DNA from: an uncultured Cohaesibacter sp.
Lineage (GTDB): Bacteria; Pseudomonadota; Alphaproteobacteria; Rhizobiales; Cohaesibacteraceae
DNA length: 64,000 nt
Direction: 5' to 3'
Assembly: GCF_963676275.1 (NCBI RefSeq)
Contig: NZ_OY781091.1
Coordinates: 1,776,775-1,840,774, forward strand
The position numbers and the translations under genes are program-made. Every line of letters starts with the position of its first letter. Within the stretch, counting starts at the first letter, position 1. Shown here one piece after another: positions 34,414 to 44,607 of this stretch. The notes beneath the pieces are model-generated. The model was not told the origin of the DNA. It worked only from the letters and a program-made list of their open reading frames with translations, and did not search any database.

Positions 34414-34778
34414 GATGATACCGGATCCTGTTCCCTGAAACCTGAGACCTGAGACGAGCTTATTCAGCCTTGTTCCCAGACGGTTCTCTCAAAATGAAAT
34501 ATAAGTCCGCATGGCTATGGATTCACTCAGTAAAACACTATTGGTTCCAGCAATTAATTTTCAAGATGACTGAATCTGCCTGCATGGAATCTTTTACGTT
34601 GGTTGCTCTCTAGCTGCAACCCGATTGGTCATTATCACAATGGTTATTGCCCGAATTTGGATATTTTTACCAATTGCGCGGGATGAATGGCAAAGCGATC
34701 TATCTTTCGCGGGCACTTCCGGGCTATGTCTCTAACGTGACGACCCATTCTTTGAGCAGGCAAATTCAGGAGACTATT
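34414..34778. other. Divergent intergenic region
   Basis: Between the leftward YjgR-type gene and a rightward small protein gene. It must hold both promoters; no operator or hairpin is obvious. Confidence 0.45.
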
Positions 34779-35177
34779 ATGGATCAAATCATTGCGCGGA
34801 TTGCTTCAGCTGCAGGCATTTCCGAAGAGCTGGCGGAAACCGCCATCAGGATCATTCTCGATTTTCTGTCAAAGGAAGCACCTGAAGACAAAATGACCAT
34901 GCTGATTGAGGCATTGGGCGCGCAAGAGCTGATGGAAAGCGTCGGTGAAGCAGAAAGCGGTGGCGGGTTGCTTGGTGGTCTGATGGGCGCTATGGGCGGA
35001 CTGGGGGGCATGGGAGGTGCCATGGCCGCTCTCAATCAGTTGACCAGCGAAGGGCTCAGCATGGGCGAGGTTCAGACCGTTGCCTCCGAGCTGATTTCTG
35101 CGGCCAAGGAACAGGCCGATGCCAGCCTTGTGGATGATGTGATCAATTCCGTTCCGGCGCTTAGCCAAATCCTCTAG
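34779..35177 (+). CDS. Small Gly/Met-rich protein, DUF2267/DUF2780-like start
   Basis: A 132-residue protein. Residues 1-50 are helical (IIARIASAAGISEELAETAIRIILDFL), in the style of DUF2267 or DUF2780 bacterial proteins. Residues 61-81 are a run of Gly with Met, Leu and Ala (GGGLLGGLMGAMGGLGGMGG). The last 45 residues are helical again. No Cys and no signal peptide. AGGAG lies 7 bases before the ATG at 34779; the frame is open further upstream but without signals. The following gene (153 bases on) encodes a DUF4332 protein in the same direction. Function unknown. Confidence 0.7.
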   Translation: MDQIIARIASAAGISEELAETAIRIILDFLSKEAPEDKMTMLIEALGAQELMESVGEAESGGGLLGGLMGAMGGLGGMGGAMAALNQLTSEGLSMGEVQTVASELISAAKEQADASLVDDVINSVPALSQIL

Positions 35178-35329
35178 GTCGATACATGTCATACTTGCAG
35201 CCTCCATATTTATACTACACTGTGTTGGTGGTGATCCGGTCCTGTGCTCACCGCCGACAATCGGGGTGAATGCTGACGGTAGAGCAGAGACTATGGCTCG
35301 GTCACTATTCATTATCGTGGAGGCAAGAT

Positions 35330-35740
35330 ATGACATCTTATCCGATTGCAAAAATAGAGGGTATCGGACCAACCTATGCTGAAAAACTGAAACTGGTTGG
35401 CATTACCAACACAAACAAATATCTCGACAAAGCCAAGGATGCCGCAGGACGCAAGGCCATTGAGGAAGAAACCGGCATTGATCATGCCCGCATTCTGAAA
35501 TGGGCCAATATGGCCGACCTGATGCGCATCAAGGGCGTGGGGGAAGAATATTCCGAACTGCTGGAAGCGGCAGGCGTCGACACGGTCAAGGAATTGCGCA
35601 ACCGAAATGCTGCCAATCTGACCGGGGCCATGAAGCAAGCAAATGCAGAGAAAAAGCTGGTTCGGCAGGTGCCAGCTCTGAGCAATGTCGAAAACTGGAT
35701 TGCGCAGGCCAAGCAGTTGCCACCAATGATGACCTACTGA
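35330..35740 (+). CDS. DUF4332 helix-hairpin-helix protein
   Basis: A 136-residue protein with two helix-hairpin-helix units: IEGIGPTYAEKLKLVGI (about residues 9-25) and IKGVGEEYSELLEAAGV (about 67-83), each with the GIG/GVG turn that binds DNA backbone or protein. The spacing is that of DUF4332. GGAGG sits 7 bases before the ATG at 35330. A terminator follows at 35812. The family has no firm function; nucleic-acid binding is the usual guess. Confidence 0.85.
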   Translation: MTSYPIAKIEGIGPTYAEKLKLVGITNTNKYLDKAKDAAGRKAIEEETGIDHARILKWANMADLMRIKGVGEEYSELLEAAGVDTVKELRNRNAANLTGAMKQANAEKKLVRQVPALSNVENWIAQAKQLPPMMTY

Positions 35741-35811
35741 TCCTTCATTTCTGCAGGCGTATCGCAGTGTGTGTCCCGACGGCCAATGCGGCTCTGGCGG
35801 GATATATTTCG

Positions 35812-35842
35812 AAAGCCAGCGCATCGCGTCGCTGGCTTTTTT
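35812..35842 (+). terminator. Terminator of the DUF4332 gene
   Basis: AAAGCCAGCG and CGCTGGCTTT form a stem with an 8-base loop, ending in TTTTTT, 71 bases after the stop codon. Confidence 0.9.
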
Positions 35843-36442
35843 ACAGATTTTCACTCAAGCTATTCCTGCAAAGCTGGATGAGTTGAGGGGGGAGGGGCTT
35901 TCAATCAGATTTTCAGCCTTGAATCAGCATTGGGCGCCATTTCATGTCCGGCTAAGGCTGCTCCAACTGCCTTGCTCAGGCATCTGGACATGGAGGGAGC
36001 CCGGATCCGCAGCTGTTGAGCTTGAGACCGGGCGCCAGTTTTGTTGAACGGACCATCTGTCTGCCCCATACCAGTTTCGTTGCCGATGGAAGGGCTGCCG
36101 ATGTCATTGCCAGAGTTGCAATGACGGCGGTTTTTGCAGCAAATTTCACGAGGTCCCGTCATGCTCTTGCAAGAAATGAGCAAAACTCATCAGTCTCGAG
36201 CCTGCTATAGACTGCGAGCGAGCAAGACAAGACAGTGAAACCCCACTTTTAGAATATTCAATATATCGAAAGTGAGGCTTGCTACAGTCAGTTACAAATA
36301 AATTGAGCGATTACTATTGGCTCTAGATCCGGGTTCTTGTTTTTTTGATTTCTCTTGCGCAAGGCAAGCATAAATCTTTATTGCAACCCTTAAGTTCTTA
36401 TTTGAGGCTTTGTTTTTGTCAGCATATTCTTGTTGCTTCACA
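35843..36442. other. Intergenic region, no gene seen
   Basis: Six hundred bases before the convergent LuxR-type gene's stop. Short frames on both strands (for example 36016-36210 and 35905-36183) have no ribosome-binding site or recognisable domain. Confidence 0.45.
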
Positions 36443-37183
36443 TTAGCGAAGCTGGATTTGTCCATAACGCATGGCTTCTACGACCGTTTGCGTTTTATTG
36501 GCGGCCTGCATCTTTTCAGAAGCATTTTGCAGATGGGCATGCACGGTTCTTTGCGAAATATGCAGCTCATCGGCGATATCGCCGGCAGTCTTGCCTTCAG
36601 CTGTCATGCTCAGAACAAGCTTTTCGCGCGTTGAAAGCTCTCCGGGGCGGCTTGCGAGAATCGGATGAACTGAATGCATTTCAGCCAGCTCATGCTGGAT
36701 CGTTGTTGTCAGTGCCGTCAATTCTCTTTCAGAGACATTCAATTCAGCACCGGCAACGCAGATGGCAACCTGCATGACGTTGAAATGATGAACATGGATA
36801 CCAAGCAATGTTCTATAGGAACGAGGGCTGGCACCGCTTCTTTGAAGAAGACTGATCAAAGAAGAATCCTTGATCCAGCTATTTTCTTTTTCTTCGAGAT
36901 TCCATGATGTCGGCTTGGAAAGCACGGCAATGCGTCGCAGCAGCCCATCACTGCCACGAACTTGCGCAAGATGTGCACTCGACAAAATGGTGTCGCCCCA
37001 GTGTTGGTAAAGAACGAGCTTGCCAAGATCTCTGCCCGGAAGCGGAAGACCTGTGATCAGAATATGCTCGGCACCAAACGACCTGAAGCGGGATACGACG
37101 CTTTCAAAGAAAGCATCAGGATTTCTGCCCGGCTGAGACACGGAAATGGCCTTGTCTGCGGGACCCCAACGGGAATCAGTCAT
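36443..37183 (-). CDS. LuxR-type transcriptional regulator
   Basis: A 246-residue regulator with a typical LuxR/GerE HTH at about residues 180-240 (LSTREKLVLSMTAEGKTAGDIADELHISQRTVHAHLQNASEKM). The N-terminal 170 residues have the size and start of an autoinducer-binding domain (FESVVSRFRSFGAEHILITGLP), but the Trp/Tyr/Asp ligand residues of acyl-homoserine-lactone receptors are not evident, and no luxI-type synthase is nearby. It may be an orphan receptor for another ligand. The frame is open to a TTG at 37291 that has GGAAGG at good spacing, so a 282-residue form is possible. Confidence 0.75.
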   Translation of the reverse strand: MTDSRWGPADKAISVSQPGRNPDAFFESVVSRFRSFGAEHILITGLPLPGRDLGKLVLYQHWGDTILSSAHLAQVRGSDGLLRRIAVLSKPTSWNLEEKENSWIKDSSLISLLQRSGASPRSYRTLLGIHVHHFNVMQVAICVAGAELNVSERELTALTTTIQHELAEMHSVHPILASRPGELSTREKLVLSMTAEGKTAGDIADELHISQRTVHAHLQNASEKMQAANKTQTVVEAMRYGQIQLR

Positions 37184-38003
37184 GAATATAAACTGCTGCT
37201 TTGACGTTGTTATAAAGCCAGACAAGATTGTCTGACCGACAAAAAAATCAAGCAATGGTAAATCAGGTTCGAATTGGTATTTCCTGATCAACTATCGCCT
37301 TCCCACTTAGACCCGAAAAGATTTTGGACTATTGTACAAAAGTGGGCAAGCGAAAAAGCAATCAGGTAGGTTTGTCATTGTTGTTTTTTGGCAGTAGGGT
37401 TCAAAAGATAGGTAAATTTTCCCCAAAAATTCTGAATAAGAAACGACTTAGGAGATTTTGTACGCAATTATAGGATGTAGAAAAGCGAACATGATTCTCT
37501 GCGGTATCAGCTATGCAGAAACAATGTGGCAGGGCCAATGCCGCATCAAAAACAAAAAAGACGAGATTGCTGATGCGGGCAGAAAATTTCGATCAACAGC
37601 GCCATTCGGAGAGCTTGCGAAACAGTCGGTTTAGGCTTTAGTCTAAGCAATGGAGTGACTTAGCTGCACTTTCTGCGCCATTCTTCTGGCCTGGTCAAAA
37701 ATCCGAATCCTTCATGGGCGCTTCTATCAGTCCTTCGCATGGCCGAAACTCCGCGGCCCTTTTGCAAGGATATATTCTGTAGAAAGCCACATGTCGGAAA
37801 ACCAGCTTAATTATTGGCTTAGGATAATGAGATAGGACAAAGATTGGCAAAGCAAAGTGTATATCCTTGCGATCTGATGCAGAACAAAGTGAAGTGTATC
37901 AAATTATCGATAAGGAAGAGATGCACTTATGAAGACGATTTGAAGATTGTGCGCAGGGGCAGACCGCCCTTTCGGAATCTTTCTTCTATAATTGGGAGTG
38001 AAT
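37184..38003. other. Long divergent intergenic region
   Basis: About 820 bases between the leftward LuxR-type gene and mutA. The first 108 bases may code if the regulator starts at TTG 37291. I looked for a cobalamin riboswitch and found no B12-box-like element. TTGTACAA (37333-37340) is the only short palindrome noted near the regulator start. Confidence 0.45.
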
Positions 38004-39860
38004 ATGATGAGCGAAGCGTTGAGGATAGCCGAGACATTTCCAGGCTATTCCCGTGAGGACTGGGCCGCGATGGTCGAAAAGGCACTCAAGGGCCAACCGA
38101 TTTCTCGCCTCACAACGAAAACAGTGGACGGCACGGAAATTAGCCCGATTTTCGAACGAGCCGTGGGGAAGGCGCCTTTGGCGATGCGACCACAAGATAC
38201 CACCTGGGCAGTTTGCCAGCGTATGGACCATCCTGATGCTGCCAAGGCAAATGATCAGGTGCTGAACGACCTTATGAATGGCGTCAACATGATCAGCATT
38301 TCTTTTGCTGGCAGCGCCGCAGCACGTGGCTTCGGCCTTGCTGCTGAAAAGGATGTTCTGGCAAAGGCCTTGAACGAAGTTTTGATGGATCTGATTGCAT
38401 TCCGTCTGGAAGCCGGGGCTGCTGGTGATGCTGCTGCCAAGGCTTTTGCGGATGTTGTTGCAGACAAGGGCGCAGATGCCGCTTCCGTCAAGGTTTCTTT
38501 CGGTCTTGATCCGATCGGCTGCTTTGCCAGCACCGGTGCATTGCCCGCAGATTGGGCAGCAACGCTGGTTTCCACGATCAAGGATCTGAAGGCAAAGGGT
38601 TTCAAGGGACCATTCATCACCGTTGATGCACGGCCTTACCATGATGCAGGTGCTACCGACGCGCAGGAACTGGGCGCCGTATTGGCAACCATTGTCGCCT
38701 ACTGGCGCGCTTTGGAAGATGCCGGTTTCGAAGCTTCTGAAGCCCTTGGCATGATTGACGTGGTTCTTTGCGTTGAGGCAGACCAGTTTGCTTCTCTGGC
38801 AAAGATGCGCGCCATGCGTCACCTCTGGGCGCTGTTGCTTGAATCGGCCGGTGTCGACTTCCTGCCACTGACCATTCATGCAGAAAGCTCCTGGGCAATG
38901 ATGACGCGCCTGGACCCCTATGTGAATATTCTGCGTGAAACCACGGCCTGCTTTGCTGCCGGTGTTGGCGGTGCAGACAGCGTATGCATCGTACCGCATA
39001 CCATCGCTCTTGGGCTTCCGACCTCGCATGATCGCCGCATCTCCCGCAACCTGCAGACCATGCTTCTCGAAGAATCAAACCTCTATCGCGTGACCGACCC
39101 CGCAGCCGGTTCTGGCTACGTCGAAAGCCTGACCGAAGAGACCGGTTCCATCGCATGGGCTCTGTTCCAGCAAGTGGAAAAGGCCGGCGGTGCCTTGGAA
39201 GCCTTGAAGAAAGGCCTTCTTGTTGACGCCATTGCCAAGTCCAACGAGGTTCGTGGCAAACTGGTTGCAACCCGTCGCGCAGCTTTGACCGGCGCTTCCG
39301 CATTCCCGAATATCGATGAAAAGGATGTTGAAGTCGAAGCCGTTGCTCCGATTGCTCTGGCGGTTCCCGCTGCTGGCGAAAGCTGCACGCCTCTCAAAGC
39401 GATGCGTGTTTCCGAGCCTTACGAGGCTTTGCGCGCTGCTGCCAAGGCTGCTGGCAATCCGCCGATCTTCTTTGCCAATATGGGCCGCATCGCCGACTTT
39501 ACGGCGCGCGCAACCTGGACAAAGAACTTCTTCGAAGCAGGTGGTATCCGCTCTCTGTCCGACAAGGGCTATAATGATGCCGCTGAAGCGGTTGCCGATT
39601 TCAAGGCATCTGGAGCCAGCATCGCAGCGATTGTCGGCCCTGATGGCCTCTATGAGGAAAAAGGCGCCGATTTCGCAAAGGCTCTCAAGGAAGCCGGTGC
39701 GAAGATGGTTTACATCGCAGGTCGCCCGAAAGACATCATGGAAGCTCTTTCAGCTGCCGGTGTTGATTCTTTCGCATTCGAAAGCTGCGATGTGCTTGCA
39801 GAGCTCATCAAGATTCATGACGTTCTGGGCATTGCCCCGGTCGCCAAGGCAGAAGCATAA
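38004..39860 (+). CDS. mutA: Methylmalonyl-CoA mutase small subunit
   Basis: A 618-residue beta subunit of adenosylcobalamin-dependent methylmalonyl-CoA mutase, partner of the next gene. The N-terminal 480 residues form the TIM-barrel-like domain (SFGLDPIGCFASTG, HAESSWAMMTRLDPYVNILRET). The C-terminal 130 residues are a B12-domain relic lacking the cobalt-binding DxHxxG, as expected for the non-catalytic subunit. GGAG sits 6 bases before the ATG at 38004; a TTG at 37992 and an ATG at 38007 are less likely. Only 12 bases separate it from mutB, so they form one operon converting methylmalonyl-CoA and succinyl-CoA. Confidence 0.94.
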   Translation: MMSEALRIAETFPGYSREDWAAMVEKALKGQPISRLTTKTVDGTEISPIFERAVGKAPLAMRPQDTTWAVCQRMDHPDAAKANDQVLNDLMNGVNMISISFAGSAAARGFGLAAEKDVLAKALNEVLMDLIAFRLEAGAAGDAAAKAFADVVADKGADAASVKVSFGLDPIGCFASTGALPADWAATLVSTIKDLKAKGFKGPFITVDARPYHDAGATDAQELGAVLATIVAYWRALEDAGFEASEALGMIDVVLCVEADQFASLAKMRAMRHLWALLLESAGVDFLPLTIHAESSWAMMTRLDPYVNILRETTACFAAGVGGADSVCIVPHTIALGLPTSHDRRISRNLQTMLLEESNLYRVTDPAAGSGYVESLTEETGSIAWALFQQVEKAGGALEALKKGLLVDAIAKSNEVRGKLVATRRAALTGASAFPNIDEKDVEVEAVAPIALAVPAAGESCTPLKAMRVSEPYEALRAAAKAAGNPPIFFANMGRIADFTARATWTKNFFEAGGIRSLSDKGYNDAAEAVADFKASGASIAAIVGPDGLYEEKGADFAKALKEAGAKMVYIAGRPKDIMEALSAAGVDSFAFESCDVLAELIKIHDVLGIAPVAKAEA

Positions 39861-39872
39861 GGAACTGGAATT

Positions 39873-42032
39873 ATGAGTAAGATCCCTAACTTTGCCGACA
39901 TTGCATTCAAGGCGGCCAGCCCTTCGGTCACCGCTGGTGATGCACTCTGGCACACGCCGGAAGGTATCGACGTAAAAGACGCCTATGTTGAAAGCGAAAT
40001 CTCCAAATATGATTTCCTCAACAGCTGGCCGGGCCTGGCTCCGTTTGTGCGTGGCCCTTATCCGACCATGTATGCGCAGCGCCCATGGACGATCCGTCAG
40101 TATGCCGGTTTCTCCACTGCTGAAGACTCCAACGCCTTCTACCGCCGCAACCTTGCCGCTGGTCAGAAAGGCCTGTCCATCGCATTCGACCTTGCAACCC
40201 ACCGCGGTTACGATTCCGATCATCCGCGCGTTGTCGGCGACGTCGGCATGGCCGGTGTGGCGATTGACAGCATCTATGACATGCGCACCCTGTTTGACGG
40301 TATCCCGCTCGACAAGATGTCCGTGTCCATGACCATGAACGGCGCTGTTCTGCCCGTCATGGCTCTCTATATCATTGCTGCGGAAGAGCAGGGCGTTAAG
40401 CAGGAACTGCTGGCCGGTACCATTCAGAATGATATTCTGAAAGAGTTCATGGTCCGCAACACCTACATCTATCCTCCGCATCCTTCCATGCGCATCATCT
40501 CGGACATCTTTGCCTATACGTCCCAGAATATGCCGAAATTCAACTCCATCTCGATCTCCGGCTATCACATGCAGGAAGCCGGTGCGACGGCTGACCTTGA
40601 GCTGGCCTATACGATCGCTGACGGTCTGGAATATATCGGTGCTGGCGTGGAAACGGGTCTGGATGTGGATGCCTTCGCTCCGCGCCTCAGCTTCTTCTGG
40701 TCGATTGGCATGAACTTCTTCATGGAAGTGGCCAAGATGCGTGCAGCCCGTCTGGTCTGGGCCAAACTGGTCAAAGAGAAGTTCAATCCGAAAAATCCGA
40801 AGTCCTACTCCCTGCGTACCCACTCCCAGACATCTGGCTGGTCGCTGACCGCTCAGGACGTTTACAACAATATCGGCCGTACCGCGATTGAAGCCATGGG
40901 CGCAACGCAAGGGCATACCCAGTCTCTGCATACCAACGCTCTTGACGAAGCGCTGGCTCTGCCGACCGACTTCTCTGCCCGTATTGCCCGTAACACCCAG
41001 CTGTTCCTGCAGCAGGAAAGCCAGACCACCAAAGTCATCGATCCTTGGGGCGGTTCTCACTATGTTGAGAAACTCACCGCCGAACTGGCTGAAAAGGCCC
41101 TCGCTCACATCAAGGAAGTCGAAAGCCTTGGCGGCATGGCAAAAGCCATCGAAGCCGGTATTCCGAAACTGCGCATCGAGGAAGCTGCCGCGAAGACCCA
41201 GGCGCGCATCGACAGTGGTTCCCAGACCGTTGTTGGCGTGAACAAGTTCAAGCCTGACTTCGAGGAAGACATCGAAGTGCTGCAGGTTGACAACACCGCC
41301 GTGCGTCAGCAGCAGCTCGACAAGCTGGCCCGCCTCAAGGCCGAGCGTGATCAGGGCGAAGTCGACAAGGCTCTTGCCGATCTGACCGCAGCAGCCGAAC
41401 AGGGCAATGGCAACCTGCTTGATCTCTCCGTCAAGGCAGCACGCGTCAAGGCGACTGTCGGCGAAATCAGCTACGCACTTGAAAAAGTCTATGGTCGCCA
41501 TCGGGCCGAGATCAAATCCATCTCCGGTGTCTATCGCAAAGAGGTTGGTGCAATGTCTGACGTCGTTCAGAAAGTCCAGAAACTGGTTGACGAATTCGAG
41601 GCCAATGACGGTCGTCGTCCTCGTATTCTCATTGCTAAAATGGGTCAGGACGGTCATGACCGCGGTCAGAAGGTTATCGCTTCCGGCTTTGCGGATCTTG
41701 GCTTCGACGTTGATATCGGACCGCTCTTCCAGACCCCTGAAGAAGCTGGCCGTCAGGCTGTCGAGAACGACGTTCATGTGGTTGCTGCCTCCTCGCTGGC
41801 AGCCGGTCACCTGACACTCGTCCCGGCCCTGCGTGATGCTCTGGCTGCTGAAGGTCGCCCTGATATCATGATCGTTGCCGGTGGCGTTATTCCGCCGCAG
41901 GATTATGAGGCTCTCTATGCTGCGGGTGCATCCGCGATCTATCCTCCGGGAACGGTTATTGCTGAATCCGCAATCGACCTGATCCATCAGTTGAACAAAC
42001 GCCTTGGCTATTCCAAGGATGCTGCTGAATAA
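39873..42032 (+). CDS. mutB: Methylmalonyl-CoA mutase large subunit
   Basis: A 719-residue catalytic subunit. The TIM barrel carries family motifs [30 protein letters not shown] and [12 protein letters not shown]. The C-terminal B12 domain has Asp593-Gly-His595-Asp-Arg-Gly598, whose histidine coordinates cobalt. It interconverts (R)-methylmalonyl-CoA and succinyl-CoA, using propionyl-CoA from odd-chain fatty acids or branched amino acids, or the reverse for storage-linked pathways. AAGGA precedes the ATG. Operon with mutA; the chaperone GTPase gene meaB is at 25810. Confidence 0.96.
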   Translation: MSKIPNFADIAFKAASPSVTAGDALWHTPEGIDVKDAYVESEISKYDFLNSWPGLAPFVRGPYPTMYAQRPWTIRQYAGFSTAEDSNAFYRRNLAAGQKGLSIAFDLATHRGYDSDHPRVVGDVGMAGVAIDSIYDMRTLFDGIPLDKMSVSMTMNGAVLPVMALYIIAAEEQGVKQELLAGTIQNDILKEFMVRNTYIYPPHPSMRIISDIFAYTSQNMPKFNSISISGYHMQEAGATADLELAYTIADGLEYIGAGVETGLDVDAFAPRLSFFWSIGMNFFMEVAKMRAARLVWAKLVKEKFNPKNPKSYSLRTHSQTSGWSLTAQDVYNNIGRTAIEAMGATQGHTQSLHTNALDEALALPTDFSARIARNTQLFLQQESQTTKVIDPWGGSHYVEKLTAELAEKALAHIKEVESLGGMAKAIEAGIPKLRIEEAAAKTQARIDSGSQTVVGVNKFKPDFEEDIEVLQVDNTAVRQQQLDKLARLKAERDQGEVDKALADLTAAAEQGNGNLLDLSVKAARVKATVGEISYALEKVYGRHRAEIKSISGVYRKEVGAMSDVVQKVQKLVDEFEANDGRRPRILIAKMGQDGHDRGQKVIASGFADLGFDVDIGPLFQTPEEAGRQAVENDVHVVAASSLAAGHLTLVPALRDALAAEGRPDIMIVAGGVIPPQDYEALYAAGASAIYPPGTVIAESAIDLIHQLNKRLGYSKDAAE

Positions 42033-42068
42033 TCAGGCTGATTTTCAGCTACTGAGAAATGCAAGGAA

Positions 42069-42095
42069 AAGGCTGCCCATCGGCAGCCTTTTTTT
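42069..42095 (+). terminator. Terminator of the mutAB operon
   Basis: AAGGCTGCC-CATC-GGCAGCCTT followed by TTTTT, 37 bases after the mutB stop codon. Confidence 0.95.
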
Positions 42096-42235
42096 ATGGC
42101 GGTTGCAGGCTGTGCAGATTAACCGCATCGCTTAACATTGTTTCTGAAAAGAAGTATTAGAAATGCAACTATAGCTTTTATTTGCAATTAAGGGGGTTAT
42201 TTTTACAAAAATGCAACCATGGGAAAGATTTTGTC

Positions 42236-43357
42236 ATGTTTCGTTTTTTCAACTCCCCCTTCTTTTCTCTCAGAACTGGCCGAGACCTGACCGTCGACAC
42301 GATCCGCGGTTTGGCCTGTATCGCACTGGTTTCCTATCATGTTGTCGGTGGAGCACCAGATCAGGGCATGGCACTTGGAGCGGAAGACTGGCTCTATAAG
42401 TTCCAGACGTCTTTCGGTAACATGCGTATGCCGCTGTTCAGTTTTATTTCCGGAATAGTCTTTCTCTCATTTCCCTTGAGCGGTGTCGGCTTTGGCCGCC
42501 TGTTCGGGAAGAAAGCCCGCAGATTGCTGCTGCCACTCATCGTCGTGGCGACATTCTGCTGGCTGGCGCGCACCATAATGGGGCTGGAGGACGTACCTCT
42601 CTACCAGATCTATTTCATCCCCTATAATGTCTACTGGTATCTTCAGTCGACCTTCCTGATGATGACCCTGTTTCTCACGGTCAACTATTTCGCCATGCGA
42701 GGGGCAAAGCCGGAAGACTATCAGAGCATTGCCAATATGAACGCATTGGGACTGGCCATTCTGGGAACAATCGTCTTTGTTTTCCAGTTTCACGCAGCGC
42801 CAATGCTGTTCTCCATTCATAAAAGCTTTTTCCTCATGCCATTTTTCATGGCGGGCTATCTGTTCGGTCAGGTGGCTGGTGCGGTCCATCGCTGGGCAGA
42901 TCCGACGCGCAAGTGGATCGCATTCGCTCTGATCTTTGATTTTTTCCTGCTGGGTTGGTCCATGGTGGATGGCGGAACCGGTTTTGAAACCATTGCCAAG
43001 CGCGCCATCTGTGTGCCGGTAGGAATCCTTGCGGCGCTCTCGATATTCATCATCGCGCCGCGCATGAGACTGCTTGCCTGGGTCGGCGACAAATCCTACG
43101 CCATTTTCCTCTTTCACATCTTCTTTGCCAGCGCATCCGAAATCGTCTGGCGTAAATTGTTCCCGTCCATCGACATTCATTTCGGCTTCCCGCTGTTTCT
43201 GGCCGCCGGGGTCATCGGTCCGATCGTGTTGAGCTGGTTCGTGATGCAGATGTCACTGTCGCGCTGGCTGGTTTTGGGGCTACCTGCACCGAAGTTCATT
43301 CAGGGCGCCCTGTCCCGTTCTATGTCCCGCTCCACGCCGCGCTACGAAACGCGTTGA
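42236..43357 (+). CDS. Acyltransferase-3 family membrane protein
   Basis: A 373-residue integral membrane protein with about ten helices, belonging to the acyltransferase-3 family that acylates sugars, glucans or lipids at the inner membrane. The family start is clear: DTIRGLACIALVSYHVVG with the catalytic-type His, followed by MRMPLFSFISGIVF and later SYAIFLFHIFF. OpgC-like succinyl transfer to periplasmic glucans is one possibility; the acceptor cannot be read from sequence. The start at 42236 has GGAAAG about 10 bases upstream. The gene stands alone after the mutAB terminator. Confidence 0.85.
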   Translation: MFRFFNSPFFSLRTGRDLTVDTIRGLACIALVSYHVVGGAPDQGMALGAEDWLYKFQTSFGNMRMPLFSFISGIVFLSFPLSGVGFGRLFGKKARRLLLPLIVVATFCWLARTIMGLEDVPLYQIYFIPYNVYWYLQSTFLMMTLFLTVNYFAMRGAKPEDYQSIANMNALGLAILGTIVFVFQFHAAPMLFSIHKSFFLMPFFMAGYLFGQVAGAVHRWADPTRKWIAFALIFDFFLLGWSMVDGGTGFETIAKRAICVPVGILAALSIFIIAPRMRLLAWVGDKSYAIFLFHIFFASASEIVWRKLFPSIDIHFGFPLFLAAGVIGPIVLSWFVMQMSLSRWLVLGLPAPKFIQGALSRSMSRSTPRYETR

Positions 43358-43571
43358 GGCCGCGTGCTGAGACGTCATTCAAGTCGTCAATCTTGCGAGC
43401 AAGGGTAGAGGGGACCGAAAAAAGGGGGAGGGAGCAGGAGAGCAGGAGGGAGGCCTGCTTTCCCGCTTCTGCCACTTGCTCGGTCTGTCATAAAAGGCAT
43501 GGTGATCCTTGAATATGAAGTAAGCAGCCCCACCTGTTCAGAGGGTATTTCGATAAAGAGGATTTCACGCC

Positions 43572-43892
43572 ATGCTCATTACCACCACTTCCAGCGTTCA
43601 GGGTCGCGTCATCACCGACTATAAAGGCATCGTCAATGGCGAGGCCATTCTGGGAGCCAATGTCTTCAAGGATTTCTTCGCCGGTATCAGGGATATCGTC
43701 GGCGGTCGCGCTGGCGCTTACGAGTCCGAGCTGCAACGCGCCCGCGAGATCGCACTTGATGAAATGACGCAACATGCGCAGCGGCTTGGGGCCAATGCGA
43801 TCATCGGTGTGGATGTCGATTATGAAACCGTGGGCGAACGCGGCTCCATGCTCATGGTCGCAGCTTCCGGAACCGCTGTCGTCATCGAGTAA
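43572..43892 (+). CDS. YbjQ/UPF0145 family protein
   Basis: A 106-residue protein spanning the whole YbjQ domain: [26 protein letters not shown] at the start, the [34 protein letters not shown] helix-strand core, and a C-terminal strand with GTAVVIE. The family forms pentameric rings and has been called heavy-metal-binding, but no function is firmly shown. AGAGGA lies upstream of the ATG at 43572. It precedes a LOG-GNAT pair in the same direction. Confidence 0.92.
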   Translation: MLITTTSSVQGRVITDYKGIVNGEAILGANVFKDFFAGIRDIVGGRAGAYESELQRAREIALDEMTQHAQRLGANAIIGVDVDYETVGERGSMLMVAASGTAVVIE

Positions 43893-44019
43893 CGAATCGC
43901 CGATAATCTGATTGCAATTCACCTCGGACAGGCTTGTCTGTTCGGGGCTTTGATGGTTTCTGCGCGAGTGCCTTCCTTGGCAAGCCTGCATGCAGAGATC
44001 CCGCCAATGAGTAGATCAG

Positions 44020-44607
44020 ATGAAAAATATTTGCGTATTTTGTGGCTCCAGCTGGGGCAACAGAAAAGAATATGAAGCGGCCGCCACCGTGATTTCGCGC
44101 CAGATTGCAAGGCGTGGATATGGGCTGGTTTATGGCGGCTCCTCCGCCGGATTGATGGGCGCTTGCGCCGATGCGGCCCTTGCCGAGGGCGGCAAGGTGA
44201 TTGGCATATTGCCGCATTCCCTCAAGGAAAAGGAAATTGACCACAGGGGGCTGACCGAGCTGCATCTGGTGGATAGCATGCATGAACGCAAGAGCATGAT
44301 GGAGCAGCTCTCGGATGGTTTCATATCGCTGCCCGGCGGCATCGGAACCATGGACGAACTGTTCGAGATGTGGACCTGGGGCATGCTGGGCTGGCACGAC
44401 AAGCCCTCGGCGCTGTTCAATGTTGACGGCTATTATGATGATCTGGTGCGCTTTCTTGATCGCACGGCCTCAGACGCTTTCCTCAGGCAGGCCCACCGTG
44501 ACATGCTGATCGTCGAGACAGATATGGATCGCCTTTTCGAACGCATGGAAGCCTATGAAGCGCCAAAGGTCGGCAAATGGATCCCGAAAGATGGAGATGC
44601 CATATGA
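44020..44607 (+). CDS. LOG-family nucleotide phosphoribohydrolase (TIGR00730)
   Basis: A 195-residue Rossmann-fold protein. The lysine-decarboxylase-like PGGxGTxxE motif is PGGIGTMDE at residues 105-113, and the catalytic Arg90-Lys91 pair is in MHERKSMM. GGSSAGLMGACADAAL binds nucleotide. Family members remove ribose-5-phosphate from AMP or cytokinin nucleotides; in bacteria outside plants the usual view is general nucleoside-monophosphate cleavage. Its stop overlaps the next gene's start (ATGA), so the two are translationally coupled. Confidence 0.9.
   Translation: MKNICVFCGSSWGNRKEYEAAATVISRQIARRGYGLVYGGSSAGLMGACADAALAEGGKVIGILPHSLKEKEIDHRGLTELHLVDSMHERKSMMEQLSDGFISLPGGIGTMDELFEMWTWGMLGWHDKPSALFNVDGYYDDLVRFLDRTASDAFLRQAHRDMLIVETDMDRLFERMEAYEAPKVGKWIPKDGDAI

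Noticed and set aside
37292-38003. Cobalamin riboswitch upstream of mutAB
   Set aside because: I looked for a B12 box and the related stem in this space and did not find them.
37986-39029. 347-codon open frame opposite mutA
   Set aside because: Cys/Arg-rich shadow of the mutA coding sequence.
39750-41987. 745-codon open frame opposite mutB
   Set aside because: Antisense shadow created by the codon bias of mutB; the plus-strand protein is unmistakable.
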